DNA from: Lutimaribacter_A marinistellae | Lineage (GTDB): Bacteria > Pseudomonadota > Alphaproteobacteria > Rhodobacterales > Rhodobacteraceae | DNA: 64,000 nucleotides | Assembly: GCF_042648365.1 (NCBI RefSeq) | Contig: NZ_JBHRXI010000002.1 | Location: 62,001 to 126,000 of the forward strand | Direction: 5' to 3' | Part shown: positions 51,205 to 60,452 of the stretch, piece by piece | How the letters are laid out: each line of letters opens with the position of its first letter | How positions within the stretch are numbered: the stretch's first letter is position 1 | Translations under genes and position numbers: made by a program | Notes under the pieces: model-generated | What the model was told of the DNA's origin: nothing | Seen by the model: the letters and a program-made list of their open reading frames with translations, nothing else | Databases searched by the model: none

Positions 51205-52869
51205 ATGAATGCGGTAGATGTTGCCATTATCGGCCTTGGACCCACCGGCCTGACCCTTGCGCATTTTCTGGGCAAGCGTGGTCTGAGCGTGAAGGTCTTT
51301 GAGCGAGACAAGGAATTCTATGGACGCGCCCGCGCGGTCTATACCGACGATGAATGCATGCGGGCATGGCAATGGGCCGGGATCGCGGACGAGCTGGCGC
51401 CCGACATGATCCAGGACCAGGTTGCCCAATGGGTACGGCCTGACGGCAGAGTGCTGTCGCAGATGGTGCTGACCGACCGGCCCCATGGCTGGCCGGTGAT
51501 GAATTTCCTTTACCAACCCTGGCTCGAGACCAAGATGGAAAGCCTGATCCGGGAACGTTATCCCAACGTCTCCTTGCATCGCGGGGTCGAGGTCCTGGGG
51601 TTCGAGCAGGACGCGGATGGGGTGACGCTTCGCCACCGACCGGTCGATGGCGCGGACGAGCAGACAACCCGCGCCACCTACCTTGTCGCATGTGACGGCG
51701 GCCGGTCGAAGACCCGCGAAGAAGGGCTTGGCATCAAGATGACAGGGGGGAGTTTTCCCGAACGCTGGCTGGTCATCGACCTGGAGGTCGAAGATGCCGA
51801 CACGACCCTGCGACACTTGCCTTACTTCAGCTTCGTCTGCGATCCTGAGCGTCCGATCGTGAACTGCCCGCAACCGGGTGCCCATCACCGGTTCGAGTTC
51901 ATGCTCAACGAAGATGACGACAAGGAAGAATGGGAAAGCGACGAGAAGGTACGCTCGCTGCTCAGCCGCTTCATCGACCCGAACAAGGCCAAAGTGCTGC
52001 GCAAGCTGGTTTACACGTTCAACGCGCTCAACGCCGAACAATGGCGCAAGGGACGGGTGATACTCGCCGGCGATGCCGCCCACATGACGCCGCAGTTCAT
52101 GGGGCAGGGGATGAGCTCGGGTATCCGTGACGCTGCCAACATCGCGTGGAAACTGGACATGATCCTGCGCGGGCAGGCGGGTGATGCATTGCTCGACAGC
52201 TACATGAGCGAACGCCGCCCCCATGCCCAGTCGATGATCGATGTGTCGATCATGATGATGAAGGTCGTTTCCGTTCGCAGCCGTCTGCTTGCAGCGCTGC
52301 GCAACTCTGCCATGGTCGCGGCTGGCAAACTGCCATGGGTCAAGGGCGAATTGCGCCGTGGCGCGTTCAAACCCGGACCGGATTTTCGGAAAGGCCGTTT
52401 CTGGGGCCTTCCGCGTGACCGCCGGAATGGGGCCGAAGGGCGCCTGATCCCGCAGCCGCAGGTGCGCAGTTTCCTCGGCAAGATCACGCGGGCGGACGAT
52501 GTACTGGGCGAGGGGTTCTCGTTGATCGGCATCGGCACCGACCCTTGGGCGGAACTCTCGGATGCGGCGAAGCTCAGATGGCAGGGCATCGGTGTGCAAA
52601 GCGCGGCGCTCTGGACCTATACCAAGCGGCCACAGGGCGTGCGTACGTTCGGGGCGCTTTCGCCCGAAACCATCGAGATCGAAGATACCACGAACGAGTT
52701 GAGCGTGTTCTGCCGCAAGCACGGCGTCGGCCAAGGTGATGTTCTGATCGTCCGGCCTGACCGCGTCGTTGCCGCCGTGGCAAGGCCGCAGACCATGGAA
52801 GCGGTCAGCCAACAATTGTTCAACAAGCTGGGAAGCCCCGAGCATACCGTCGAAAGGAAGGCCGCATGA
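51205..52869 (+). CDS. mhpA: FAD-dependent aromatic hydroxylase (MhpA-like)
   Basis: This 554-residue class A flavin monooxygenase carries the dinucleotide motif GLGPTG (10-15), the DG motif (VACDGGRSKTRE) and the GD motif (AGDAAHMTPQFMGQGMSSG). It closely follows the layout of 3-(3-hydroxyphenyl)propionate hydroxylase, which adds a second hydroxyl to a phenolic acid to make the catechol cleaved by the preceding enzyme. Substrate is inferred from the operon and could be another hydroxyphenyl acid. Its stop overlaps the next gene by four bases. Confidence 0.85.
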   Translation: MNAVDVAIIGLGPTGLTLAHFLGKRGLSVKVFERDKEFYGRARAVYTDDECMRAWQWAGIADELAPDMIQDQVAQWVRPDGRVLSQMVLTDRPHGWPVMNFLYQPWLETKMESLIRERYPNVSLHRGVEVLGFEQDADGVTLRHRPVDGADEQTTRATYLVACDGGRSKTREEGLGIKMTGGSFPERWLVIDLEVEDADTTLRHLPYFSFVCDPERPIVNCPQPGAHHRFEFMLNEDDDKEEWESDEKVRSLLSRFIDPNKAKVLRKLVYTFNALNAEQWRKGRVILAGDAAHMTPQFMGQGMSSGIRDAANIAWKLDMILRGQAGDALLDSYMSERRPHAQSMIDVSIMMMKVVSVRSRLLAALRNSAMVAAGKLPWVKGELRRGAFKPGPDFRKGRFWGLPRDRRNGAEGRLIPQPQVRSFLGKITRADDVLGEGFSLIGIGTDPWAELSDAAKLRWQGIGVQSAALWTYTKRPQGVRTFGALSPETIEIEDTTNELSVFCRKHGVGQGDVLIVRPDRVVAAVARPQTMEAVSQQLFNKLGSPEHTVERKAA

Positions 52870-53642
52870 CACTGGAAACCGTCGCAACCGCCCTGCGTGA
52901 GGCCGAAGAGGGCGCGTTCAACATCCCGCCCGTACGCGACCGGATCACCACCGCTGAAGAGGCCTATGCGGTGCAAGAGATCAATACCAAGGCCCGGCTT
53001 GCCGCGGGCGGGCGGCTGGTCGGCCGCAAGGTCGGGCTGACCAATCCGGCGGTGCAGGCGCAGCTGGGCGTCGACCAACCCGATTACGGCATGCTTTTTG
53101 CCGATATGGAGGTGATGCATGACGCGATGATCCCATGGTCGGACGCGGCGCAGTACAAGGTCGAGGCCGAAATCGCCTTTATCCTCGGTCGCGATCTTGC
53201 GCATGAGCAGATCACCTCGGCCGATCTGATCCGGGCCATTGATTGGGTGGTTCCCGCCATCGAGATCGTCGGTTCGCGGATCCAGAACTGGGACATCCGT
53301 TTCGTCGATACGGTGGCCGATAACGGGTCCTCGGCGCATTTCGTGCTTGGCTCAGGCATACGTCGCCCGGATGCAGTCGACCTTGTCGGTTGCAAAATGC
53401 ACATGGCCGGATCGGATGGCAGCAAATCCGAAGGCACGGGCGCAGCCTGCTATGGCTCCCCCCTCAACGCGGCGCTTTGGCTTGCGCGGGTCATGCAGGC
53501 AGCGGACCGGTCGTTGAAAGCCGGAGACGTGGTCCTGTCGGGCGCATTGGGGCCGATGATCGCCGCCACGCCCGGCACACGCTACGAGGCCTCGATCGAT
53601 GGGCTGGGCAAGGTGGCCGTGCAGTTCGGAGATGCGGCATGA
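52866..53642 (+). CDS. mhpD: 2-keto-4-pentenoate hydratase
   Basis: The 258-residue fumarylacetoacetate-hydrolase-superfamily hydratase adds water to 2-hydroxypenta-2,4-dienoate to give 4-hydroxy-2-oxovalerate. Typical segments are GRKVGLTNPAVQAQLGVDQPDYG, with the metal-binding region EAEIAFILGRDL and AIEIVGSRIQNW downstream. Overlaps both neighbours (ATGA), showing a coupled operon. Confidence 0.92.
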   Translation: MTLETVATALREAEEGAFNIPPVRDRITTAEEAYAVQEINTKARLAAGGRLVGRKVGLTNPAVQAQLGVDQPDYGMLFADMEVMHDAMIPWSDAAQYKVEAEIAFILGRDLAHEQITSADLIRAIDWVVPAIEIVGSRIQNWDIRFVDTVADNGSSAHFVLGSGIRRPDAVDLVGCKMHMAGSDGSKSEGTGAACYGSPLNAALWLARVMQAADRSLKAGDVVLSGALGPMIAATPGTRYEASIDGLGKVAVQFGDAA

Positions 53643-54580
53643 AAAAGATCAAATGCGCGATCATCGGTTCCGGCAACATCGGCACCGACCTTATGATCAA
53701 GATCATGCGTAGATCGGACATGCTGGACGTATCGGCCATGGTCGGAATCGACCCTGCCTCGGACGGGCTGGAACGGGCAAGACGGCTGGGCGTGACGACG
53801 ACGCATGAGGGGATCGACGGCTTGCGCGCGCTGCCGGAATACGCGGGTATCCGGATCATTTTCGACGCCACGAGCGCGAGGGCTCATACCCGGCATTCCG
53901 AGGTCGCCATTGCCGACGGCAAACAGATGATCGACCTGACCCCGGCGGCAATCGGTCCGTATACGGTTCCACCGGTCAACCTTGAGGTCAATCTCGATGC
54001 GCCGAACGTCAACATGGTCACTTGCGGTGGCCAGGCGACCATCCCGATGGTGGCGGCCATCAACCGCGTGGCCAAGGTGCATTGGGGCGAAATCGTTGCT
54101 TCGATCAGTTCCAGATCGGCGGGCCCGGGTACCCGCGCCAATATTGACGAGTTCACGGAAACGACTGCCGCCGCCATCGAACAGGTGGGCGGTGCGACAC
54201 GGGGCAAGGCGATCATCATCCTGAACCCTGCAGAGCCGCCGCTGATGATGCGTGACACGGTATTTTGCCTTTGCGACGATGCCGATCCCGAGGAGATCCG
54301 CCAATCCGTCGCCGCAATGGTGAGCGAGGTTCAAAGCTACGTGCCCGGGTACCGCCTGAAGCAGGACGTACAGTTCGAGCAGGTTGGCAGCGACGGCCCG
54401 TTCCACATTCCGGAAATGGGGCGGGAGTTCACCGGTCTCAAGGTGACGATCTTTCTGGAGGTCGAAGGCGCCGCCCATTACCTCCCTGCATATGCCGGCA
54501 ATCTCGACATCATGACCTCGGCCGCGATGAAGACGGCCGAACGCCTGTCGTTGAAGCGCAATTGGTTGGAGGTCGCCTGA
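53639..54580 (+). CDS. mhpF: Acetaldehyde dehydrogenase (acylating)
   Basis: The 313-residue enzyme oxidises acetaldehyde with CoA and NAD+ to acetyl-CoA. It has the NAD motif GSGNIG (10-15) and the catalytic cysteine C129 in the MVTCGGQATIP motif, with SRSAGPGTRANIDEFTETT downstream. It normally forms a channelling complex with the aldolase encoded next. The ATG overlaps the mhpD stop. Confidence 0.95.
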   Translation: MKKIKCAIIGSGNIGTDLMIKIMRRSDMLDVSAMVGIDPASDGLERARRLGVTTTHEGIDGLRALPEYAGIRIIFDATSARAHTRHSEVAIADGKQMIDLTPAAIGPYTVPPVNLEVNLDAPNVNMVTCGGQATIPMVAAINRVAKVHWGEIVASISSRSAGPGTRANIDEFTETTAAAIEQVGGATRGKAIIILNPAEPPLMMRDTVFCLCDDADPEEIRQSVAAMVSEVQSYVPGYRLKQDVQFEQVGSDGPFHIPEMGREFTGLKVTIFLEVEGAAHYLPAYAGNLDIMTSAAMKTAERLSLKRNWLEVA

Positions 54581-54581
54581 C

Positions 54582-55601
54582 ATGACAAGACTATACATAC
54601 AGGACGTGACATTGCGCGACGGCATGCATGCTGTCCGCCACCAGTATGACCTTGGCCATGTGCGTGCCATAGCCGAGGCGCTGGACGAGGCTGGCGTCGA
54701 TGCGATCGAGGTGGCGCATGGCGACGGTTTGACCGGCTCGACCTTCAACTACGGGTTCGGACGGCACACGGACGAGGCCTGGATCCGTGAAGCGGCCAAG
54801 GTCTGCCGGACCGCACGACTGACGACGCTGTTGCTGCCCGGTATCGGCACCATCGAAGACCTGAGGCGCGCCCGCGACAACGGTGTTCGGTCGGTCCGCG
54901 TCGCCACGCATTGTACCGAGGCCGATGTCGCCGCTCAGCATATTGCTGCCGCGAAGGAGATGGGGCTGGACGTATCCGGTTTCCTGATGATGTCGCACAT
55001 GACCACCGCAGCAGAGCTTGCCCGGCAGGCAAAGCTGATGGAAAGCCATGGTGCCGATTGTGTCTATGTAACGGATTCGGGCGGGCGTCTGACGATGCGG
55101 GACGTGCGGGAACGGTTCGATGCCTATGGCGCGGTGCTCGACACCGATACCGGGCGCGGCGCGCATATGCATGAGAACCTGTCGCTCTCGGTCGCCAACT
55201 CGGTCGTTGCGGTCGAACACGGCGCTACGCGCGTCGATGCCTCGCTGGCAGGTATGGGCGCAGGCGCCGGGAACTGTCCGATCGAGGCTTTCGTGGCGGT
55301 TGCCGACCTGTACGGCTGGGACCATGGCTGCGACCTGTTCAAGTTGCAGGACGCCGCCGATGACCTGGTGCGCCCGTTGCAGGATCGGCCCGTCCGCGTC
55401 GATCGTGAAACCATGACGCTGGGCTACAGCGGCGTCTACTCCTCGTTCCTGCGACACGCCGAACGCGCGGCCGAGCTGTACGGGCTCGACACGCGCGACA
55501 TCCTTGTCGAGGTGGGACGGCGCAAGATGGTTGGCGGGCAGGAGGACATGATCACGGACGTCGCGCTGGACATGATCCGGCAAAGGGAAGCTGCGGCATA
55601 A
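54582..55601 (+). CDS. mhpE: 4-hydroxy-2-oxovalerate aldolase
   Basis: The 339-residue DRE-TIM metallolyase splits 4-hydroxy-2-oxovalerate into pyruvate and acetaldehyde. It opens with the metal and catalytic motif DVTLRDGMHAVRHQ, and later has YVTDSGGRL and the HMHENLSLSVANS metal-binding His pair. It follows mhpF after a single base and would pass acetaldehyde to it through the known intersubunit tunnel. The 120 bases after it contain no gene before the ligase. Confidence 0.95.
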   Translation: MTRLYIQDVTLRDGMHAVRHQYDLGHVRAIAEALDEAGVDAIEVAHGDGLTGSTFNYGFGRHTDEAWIREAAKVCRTARLTTLLLPGIGTIEDLRRARDNGVRSVRVATHCTEADVAAQHIAAAKEMGLDVSGFLMMSHMTTAAELARQAKLMESHGADCVYVTDSGGRLTMRDVRERFDAYGAVLDTDTGRGAHMHENLSLSVANSVVAVEHGATRVDASLAGMGAGAGNCPIEAFVAVADLYGWDHGCDLFKLQDAADDLVRPLQDRPVRVDRETMTLGYSGVYSSFLRHAERAAELYGLDTRDILVEVGRRKMVGGQEDMITDVALDMIRQREAAA

Positions 55602-55721
55602 CCCGAAACTACGTCACGTCGCAGCCATTGCGCCTGCGGCCCGAAAACACGAGCCTGCGCGCGCAGCCCTGAGGCCGCACATGATCGCACGCCCCGGTGG
55701 CGATGCATTACGGAGGATGAA

Positions 55722-57347
55722 ATGAGCGGAACAATGATGCATCAGCAGCTGACGATCAATTCCTTGATCGATCATGCCGCGCGGTACCATGGAGGTACCG
55801 AGATCGTCTCGGTCGAAACACAGGGCGGCGTCGAGCGCAGCAGCTGGGGCGCGGTCGCACGGAACGCCCGCCTACTGGCCTCGTCGCTGGACAAGCTCGG
55901 CGTGGCCGACGATGCAAAGGTTGCCACCATTGCATGGAACAACCGCCGGCATCTTGAGATCTATTTCGGCGTGGCCGGCAGCGGTCGCGTGACCCACACG
56001 ATCAACCCGCGCCTCTTCCCCGAGCAGATCGCGTACATCGTGAACCATGCCGAGGACAAGGTCGTGATGTTCGACGCGACCTTCCTGCCGCTGGTGGCCG
56101 CAGTGCGCAATCACTTCGACACGGTCGAACACTTTGTGCTGCTTGGCCCCCGCGATGACCGCGCCGCCGAGACCATCCCCGGCCTGCTGTTCTACGACGA
56201 GTGGATCGCGGGAGGCGACGCGGACTTTGAATGGCCCGAGATCGACGAGACGCGCGCATCGGCGCTCTGCTACACGTCGGGGACGACCGGAAACCCGAAA
56301 GGCGTGCAATACACCCATCGTTCGACAGTGCTGCACTCGCTGGCGGGCAACCAGCCGGACGGCATGAATGTCTCGGCCAAGGATTCGGTCATGCCGGTGG
56401 TCCCCATGTTTCACGTCAACGCCTGGGGTATCCCCTATGTCGCCGCCCATACCGGTGCGCGGCTGGTGCTGCCGGGGCCGAACCTTGACGGGGAGAGCCT
56501 TGCGCGGCTGATCGATGCGGAATCTGTCACCATGTCGCTGGGCGTTCCGACTATCTGGATGGGCCTGCTGGACGGGCTGGAAAAGACCGGCGCCACCGCG
56601 AAATCGATGAAGCGCACAGTGGTTGGCGGGTCGGCTTTGCCGCCCTCGATGATCCCTGAATTCCGCGACAAGTACGGGGTCGAACTGATCCATGCCTGGG
56701 GAATGACCGAAACCAGTCCGCTGGGTACGCTGAACCAGCTGCTGCAAAAGCACGAAGCGCTGTCCGAGGATGAACAGGCCGCGATCCGGCTGGGGCAGGG
56801 GCGTCCGCCCTGGGGCGTAGAGCTGCGCATCGTCGATGAAAACGGTGCGGCACTACCGCATGACGGCGAGACGCAGGGCGAGTTGCATATCCGCGGCCAC
56901 TGGATCGTCGACAGCTATCTCAAGCGCGACGAAACCACCCTGACCGAAGATGGCTGGTTCGACACCGGTGATATCGCCACGATCGATGCCGATGGCTATA
57001 TGGTGATCCGCGACCGCTCCAAGGACATCATCAAATCCGGCGGCGAGTGGATCTCGACCGTCGAGCTTGAAAACATCGCCATTGCGCATCCCGGGATCGC
57101 GAATGCCGCCGCCATTGCGGCCGCCCACGAGAAATGGGCCGAACGCCCGGTCCTGATCGCGGTAAAGGCCCCCGGCGCCGAAGTGACCGAGGACGCCCTC
57201 CTGCATCATTACGAAGGCAAGATCGCCTCGTGGCAGGTTCCGGACAAGGTGATCTTTGTCGAGGCGTTGCCGCTTGGTGCGACGGGCAAGGTTCTGAAGA
57301 ACAAGTTGCGGGAAGAGTTCGGCGGCGTTCTGACAGTCGCAAAGTAA
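55722..57347 (+). CDS. AMP-forming acyl-CoA ligase of the aromatic operon
   Basis: This 541-residue ligase has SGTTGNPKG from S186, AWGMTETSPLG, TGDIATIDADGY and the C-terminal lysine region GATGKVLKNKL. It resembles the medium/long-chain FadD3 and phenylalkanoate ligases. In this operon it may activate the side chain of the aromatic acid or the aliphatic acid left after ring cleavage; which one is not shown. Ribosome site TACGGAGGATGAA precedes the ATG. A hairpin follows the stop. Confidence 0.9.
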   Translation: MSGTMMHQQLTINSLIDHAARYHGGTEIVSVETQGGVERSSWGAVARNARLLASSLDKLGVADDAKVATIAWNNRRHLEIYFGVAGSGRVTHTINPRLFPEQIAYIVNHAEDKVVMFDATFLPLVAAVRNHFDTVEHFVLLGPRDDRAAETIPGLLFYDEWIAGGDADFEWPEIDETRASALCYTSGTTGNPKGVQYTHRSTVLHSLAGNQPDGMNVSAKDSVMPVVPMFHVNAWGIPYVAAHTGARLVLPGPNLDGESLARLIDAESVTMSLGVPTIWMGLLDGLEKTGATAKSMKRTVVGGSALPPSMIPEFRDKYGVELIHAWGMTETSPLGTLNQLLQKHEALSEDEQAAIRLGQGRPPWGVELRIVDENGAALPHDGETQGELHIRGHWIVDSYLKRDETTLTEDGWFDTGDIATIDADGYMVIRDRSKDIIKSGGEWISTVELENIAIAHPGIANAAAIAAAHEKWAERPVLIAVKAPGAEVTEDALLHHYEGKIASWQVPDKVIFVEALPLGATGKVLKNKLREEFGGVLTVAK

Positions 57348-57355
57348 GAGCATGT

Positions 57356-57383
57356 GGACGGGCTCTATCGTCGGGGCCCGTCC
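57356..57383. terminator. Hairpin terminator between convergent genes
   Basis: GGACGGGC (57356-57363) and GCCCGTCC (57376-57383) form a perfect 8-bp stem with a 12-base loop, followed by AATATTTG. It lies nine bases after the ligase stop and could serve both converging transcripts. Confidence 0.6.
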
Positions 57384-57416
57384 AATATTTGTCGCAGGTG
57401 CGCGGGGTCAGCTTCC

Positions 57417-58340
57417 CTAGCCCGACCTGTGCCGTTCGATCGTTTCGAACATCGCCTTTCCGATTTCCGGAAAGATGTCGGGCTTGTCCTCGCACAGGGT
57501 CTTTCCCTGCGTCATGAAGGCCACGATCACCGGGGCCTTGCCCGGTACGTGGAACCGGATCAGGTCGTGCTTGAAATACGAGGCGCGCTCATCGCCTGTC
57601 CAGCCGTTCATTCCGGCCTTGCTCCAGATCGGAACATCCTTCGGAATGCCGCCACCCAGGAAATCGTCAACCTGGTAATGAGGGTCTTGGGATTTCGGTC
57701 CGCTTCTTTCGCGGAGCAAGGTTGCCGTCGCCTGCAGTCTCGCAGCACGGCCAAGCGGTAGCGCGCTAGCGAACAATTCGAAGAACAACCGGGCCGATGC
57801 AATTGGCGTCAAAGCATTGAGGTTCCGCCCATCCGCGCCTGCAAATTGCGCCTCGCGTCCATAGCGGGTGTCGTCCATCAGTTTCTGAGTAATGTTGCAA
57901 TCGGCCCATTCGGACCAGCCAAGTCGCTGGAAGAACCGGTTCAGCTCTTCCCGTCGGTCGATCCACGCAGCAAGTTCCGGCGGCGGCAGCAGCGTATCGC
58001 CGGTTGTGCCTGTCAACAGATCGATCACGTAATTCGTTGCGGTGTTGGAGGAGAAGGCGATCATGTCATGCATTGCTCGGTCAAGCTCGTCATGGCGCTC
58101 GATCCGTCCCGCCTCCAGCGCGTGCAGAGCGTGGGCCAGATGGAAGGCCTTGACCAGGCTGCACGGATAACATTGCCACTCGCCACGATAAGCAAAACCG
58201 GACGGGCCTTCCGGCGATTCTTCTACGATGACAAGGCCAAAGGTGTCCCGCGTCAGACCGTCGGACGCGTATCGGTTCTCCAATATCCCGACGATCTCGT
58301 TGCCCATGGCGCTCATGGCGTTGGTCTGTTCGAAAAACAT
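57417..58340 (-). CDS. Cytoplasmic serine hydrolase of the class A beta-lactamase fold
   Basis: The 307-residue protein has the three class A landmarks in altered form: SxxK as S61-L-V-K64, the SDN loop as S97-S98-N99 followed by TATN, and KTG as K241-A242-G243. No signal peptide is visible, so it stays in the cytoplasm and cannot act on periplasmic beta-lactams. Changes in the second and third motifs make penicillin hydrolysis doubtful. An esterase or amidase acting in the neighbouring aromatic pathway is possible. Start follows AGGAAGACAC. Confidence 0.8.
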   Translation of the reverse strand: MFFEQTNAMSAMGNEIVGILENRYASDGLTRDTFGLVIVEESPEGPSGFAYRGEWQCYPCSLVKAFHLAHALHALEAGRIERHDELDRAMHDMIAFSSNTATNYVIDLLTGTTGDTLLPPPELAAWIDRREELNRFFQRLGWSEWADCNITQKLMDDTRYGREAQFAGADGRNLNALTPIASARLFFELFASALPLGRAARLQATATLLRERSGPKSQDPHYQVDDFLGGGIPKDVPIWSKAGMNGWTGDERASYFKHDLIRFHVPGKAPVIVAFMTQGKTLCEDKPDIFPEIGKAMFETIERHRSG

Positions 58341-58386
58341 GTGTCTTCCTGCCGCGATTGAACGCCCCAAAGGACCGTTCCGTATT

Positions 58387-58394
58387 GTATATAC
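58387..58394. promoter_or_regulatory. GTATATAC palindrome in the hydrolase / TRAP divergent gap
   Basis: The short palindrome (context TTGTATATACGT) lies 47 bases upstream of the divergent serine hydrolase start. It may be an operator half or promoter element for that gene. Confidence 0.3.
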
Positions 58395-58515
58395 GTGTTT
58401 TTCTCGCGGCCAAGGGCTGGCCGGAAGCGAGGCCTCGAACGTTGGCGGGAACTCGGAACATCCAGCAGATCAACGGCTTGACCCCAGAATTCGCCGGCAT
58501 AGTCAACGGGGGGCT

Positions 58516-58537
58516 GTGTACGTATTCACACGTACAC
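58516..58537. promoter_or_regulatory. Perfect 8-bp-arm inverted repeat upstream of the TRAP genes
   Basis: GTGTACGT (58516-58523) and ACGTACAC (58530-58537) flank a 6-base centre, ATTCAC. The 22-bp element is a good candidate repressor site for the TRAP transporter operon. The rest of the 273-base gap holds no gene. Confidence 0.55.
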
Positions 58538-58613
58538 GCCAGGGGCGATCTCACCCTTGAACTCGGATGCCAAAAACGCAAGTTACGCGCCGAGTCTCAA
58601 GGGGAGATACACC

Positions 58614-59105
58614 GTGATCAAGGTAATCGACGGGGTGAACGAGATCGTGGGACGGATCGTGTCTGTCGTCGCCGTGATCTTCGCGGCCGTCATCATCTAT
58701 GACGTGATCCTGCGTTATGTCTTCAATGAACCGACCCGGTGGGCGTTTGACGTGTCCAAGCAGTTGTTCGGGTTCTATTTCGTGCTTTTGGGTGGCTATG
58801 CCCTGCGTCACAAGGCGCATGTGCGCGTCGACATCCTGACCGAAAACTTCTCGCACAGGACCCAACGCATCGTTGATGTACTGGGTTATCTGATCTTCTT
58901 CTTTCCGTTCGCGTGGGTCTTTCTGACCCGGTCGTGGGATTTCGCACTGCGTTCGTGGAACCAGGCCGAGGTGACCTACGGCGCGATCCAGATGCCGGTC
59001 TACCCGCTCAAGATGGCGATGTGTGCGGCTGCCGCCTTGCTGCTGCTGCAGGGTGTATCCGAGGTGCTGAAACTGATCCTCGACCGGCAGGAGGCCAAGC
59101 AATGA
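58614..59105 (+). CDS. TRAP transporter small permease (DctQ type)
   Basis: The 163-residue protein has four hydrophobic helices and the DctQ segments VILRYVFNEPTRWAFDVSKQ and GGYALRHKAHVRVD. GTG at 58614 is chosen as start because AGGGGAGA lies seven bases upstream and gives normal length. A TTG at 58557 would add 19 residues. Its stop overlaps the large-permease ATG. Confidence 0.88.
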   Translation: MIKVIDGVNEIVGRIVSVVAVIFAAVIIYDVILRYVFNEPTRWAFDVSKQLFGFYFVLLGGYALRHKAHVRVDILTENFSHRTQRIVDVLGYLIFFFPFAWVFLTRSWDFALRSWNQAEVTYGAIQMPVYPLKMAMCAAAALLLLQGVSEVLKLILDRQEAKQ

Positions 59106-60427
59106 ATCCGGAACTCATCGCTCTGTTCATGTTCGGCTTGCTGGTCGTAGGCCTGTTCATGGGCCACCCGCTGGCCTTTGTACTGGGCGGCACCGCCGTG
59201 GTCACCGCCATCGTCGCGGGCAAGCCCATGGTGCTGGGCATCGTCATCAACCGTATTTTTGGCGATGTGCTCGACAATTACACGCTGATTGCAATTCCCC
59301 TCTTCGTCCTGATGGCACGGTTCCTGTCGGATTCCGGCGTGACCGACCGGATGTTCGAAACGCTGCGCCTGCTGCTCAGCAGCGTACGCGGCGGGCTGGC
59401 GCTGGCGGTCGTGTTCATCTCGATCCTGCTTGCGGCGACCACCGGCATCATCGGGGCGTCCATCACCGTTATGGGGGTCATGGCGCTGCGGCCGATGCTG
59501 CAATACGGATACGCGCCGACACTGACCACGGGTGTGATCGCGGCCTCGGGCTGTCTGGGTATCCTGATCCCGCCGTCGATCATGCTGATCCTGATGGCGT
59601 CCTATTCCCCGCTTTCGGTGGGCGAGCTTTTCGCGGGCTCCATGATCCCCGGTGTCCTGCTGGGCCTCAGCTATGCGTTTTACGTCTACGTGATCTCGGT
59701 CCTGCGTCCCGATCTGGCCCCGATGGTCGAAGAGGATGAAAAGATCGGCCGCGGCGCTTTGATGCGGATGCTGGTGATCGAAGCCCTGCCTCCGCTGGTG
59801 CTGATTTTCGGTATCCTCGGCTCCTTGCTCGCCGGTATCGCCACCGCGACCGAAGCCAGCGCGATCGGTGCCGCACTTGCGCTGCTGATCGTCATCTTCC
59901 GGGGTCGTTTCCGGCTTGAAACCTTCTATGGTGCGATGCTCGAAACGGGGCGCACTTCGGCCATGATCCTGTTCATCGTCGTGGGTGCCACGGCCTTTAC
60001 CGGCGTGTTCAACATCACCGGCGGTTTGCGGGCGACGCAGGAACTGATCCGTGGACTCGAGATGGAGCCGTGGATGCTGATCGCGATGATGATGTTCGTC
60101 GTGTTCATCCTCGGTGCCTTTCTCGACTGGACCGGGATCGTGCTGCTGTCCTTCCCGATCTTCCTGCCCATCGTGCAGGAAATGGAGGGCGTGAGCCTGC
60201 TGTGGTTCGTCGTTCTGATGGCGGTCGTCCTTCAGACCTCGTTCCTGACGCCACCGTTCGGATATGCGCTGTTCTATCTGCGTGCCATCGCGCCTTCGGA
60301 CGTTCGCACCGGGCATATCGTCCGCGGCGTCCTGCCCTTCATCGGGCTGATCGTGGGCATGTGCCTGCTGGTCGCGGGCTTCCCGCAACTGGTCACTTGG
60401 CTGCCCGAAGCCCTCTACACGAAGTAA
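59102..60427 (+). CDS. TRAP transporter large permease (DctM type)
   Basis: The 441-residue, roughly twelve-helix permease carries the DctM hallmarks GHPLAFVLGGTA, AIPLFVLMARFLSDSGV, ASGCLGILIPPSIMLIL and TEASAIGA. It uses the sodium gradient to import an organic acid delivered by the binding protein encoded next. The open frame beginning at 58913 is chance extension within the small-permease gene. Confidence 0.93.
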   Translation: MNPELIALFMFGLLVVGLFMGHPLAFVLGGTAVVTAIVAGKPMVLGIVINRIFGDVLDNYTLIAIPLFVLMARFLSDSGVTDRMFETLRLLLSSVRGGLALAVVFISILLAATTGIIGASITVMGVMALRPMLQYGYAPTLTTGVIAASGCLGILIPPSIMLILMASYSPLSVGELFAGSMIPGVLLGLSYAFYVYVISVLRPDLAPMVEEDEKIGRGALMRMLVIEALPPLVLIFGILGSLLAGIATATEASAIGAALALLIVIFRGRFRLETFYGAMLETGRTSAMILFIVVGATAFTGVFNITGGLRATQELIRGLEMEPWMLIAMMMFVVFILGAFLDWTGIVLLSFPIFLPIVQEMEGVSLLWFVVLMAVVLQTSFLTPPFGYALFYLRAIAPSDVRTGHIVRGVLPFIGLIVGMCLLVAGFPQLVTWLPEALYTK

Positions 60428-60452
60428 CCCAACCACCCAAGGGAGAGATTCC

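Noticed and set aside
51085..52887. Long open frame on the minus strand opposite the flavin hydroxylase (600 codons)
   Set aside because: It is a shadow of a high-G+C gene with strong third-position bias. The plus strand encodes a complete hydroxylase with motifs, and the minus frame has no recognisable domain or ribosome site.
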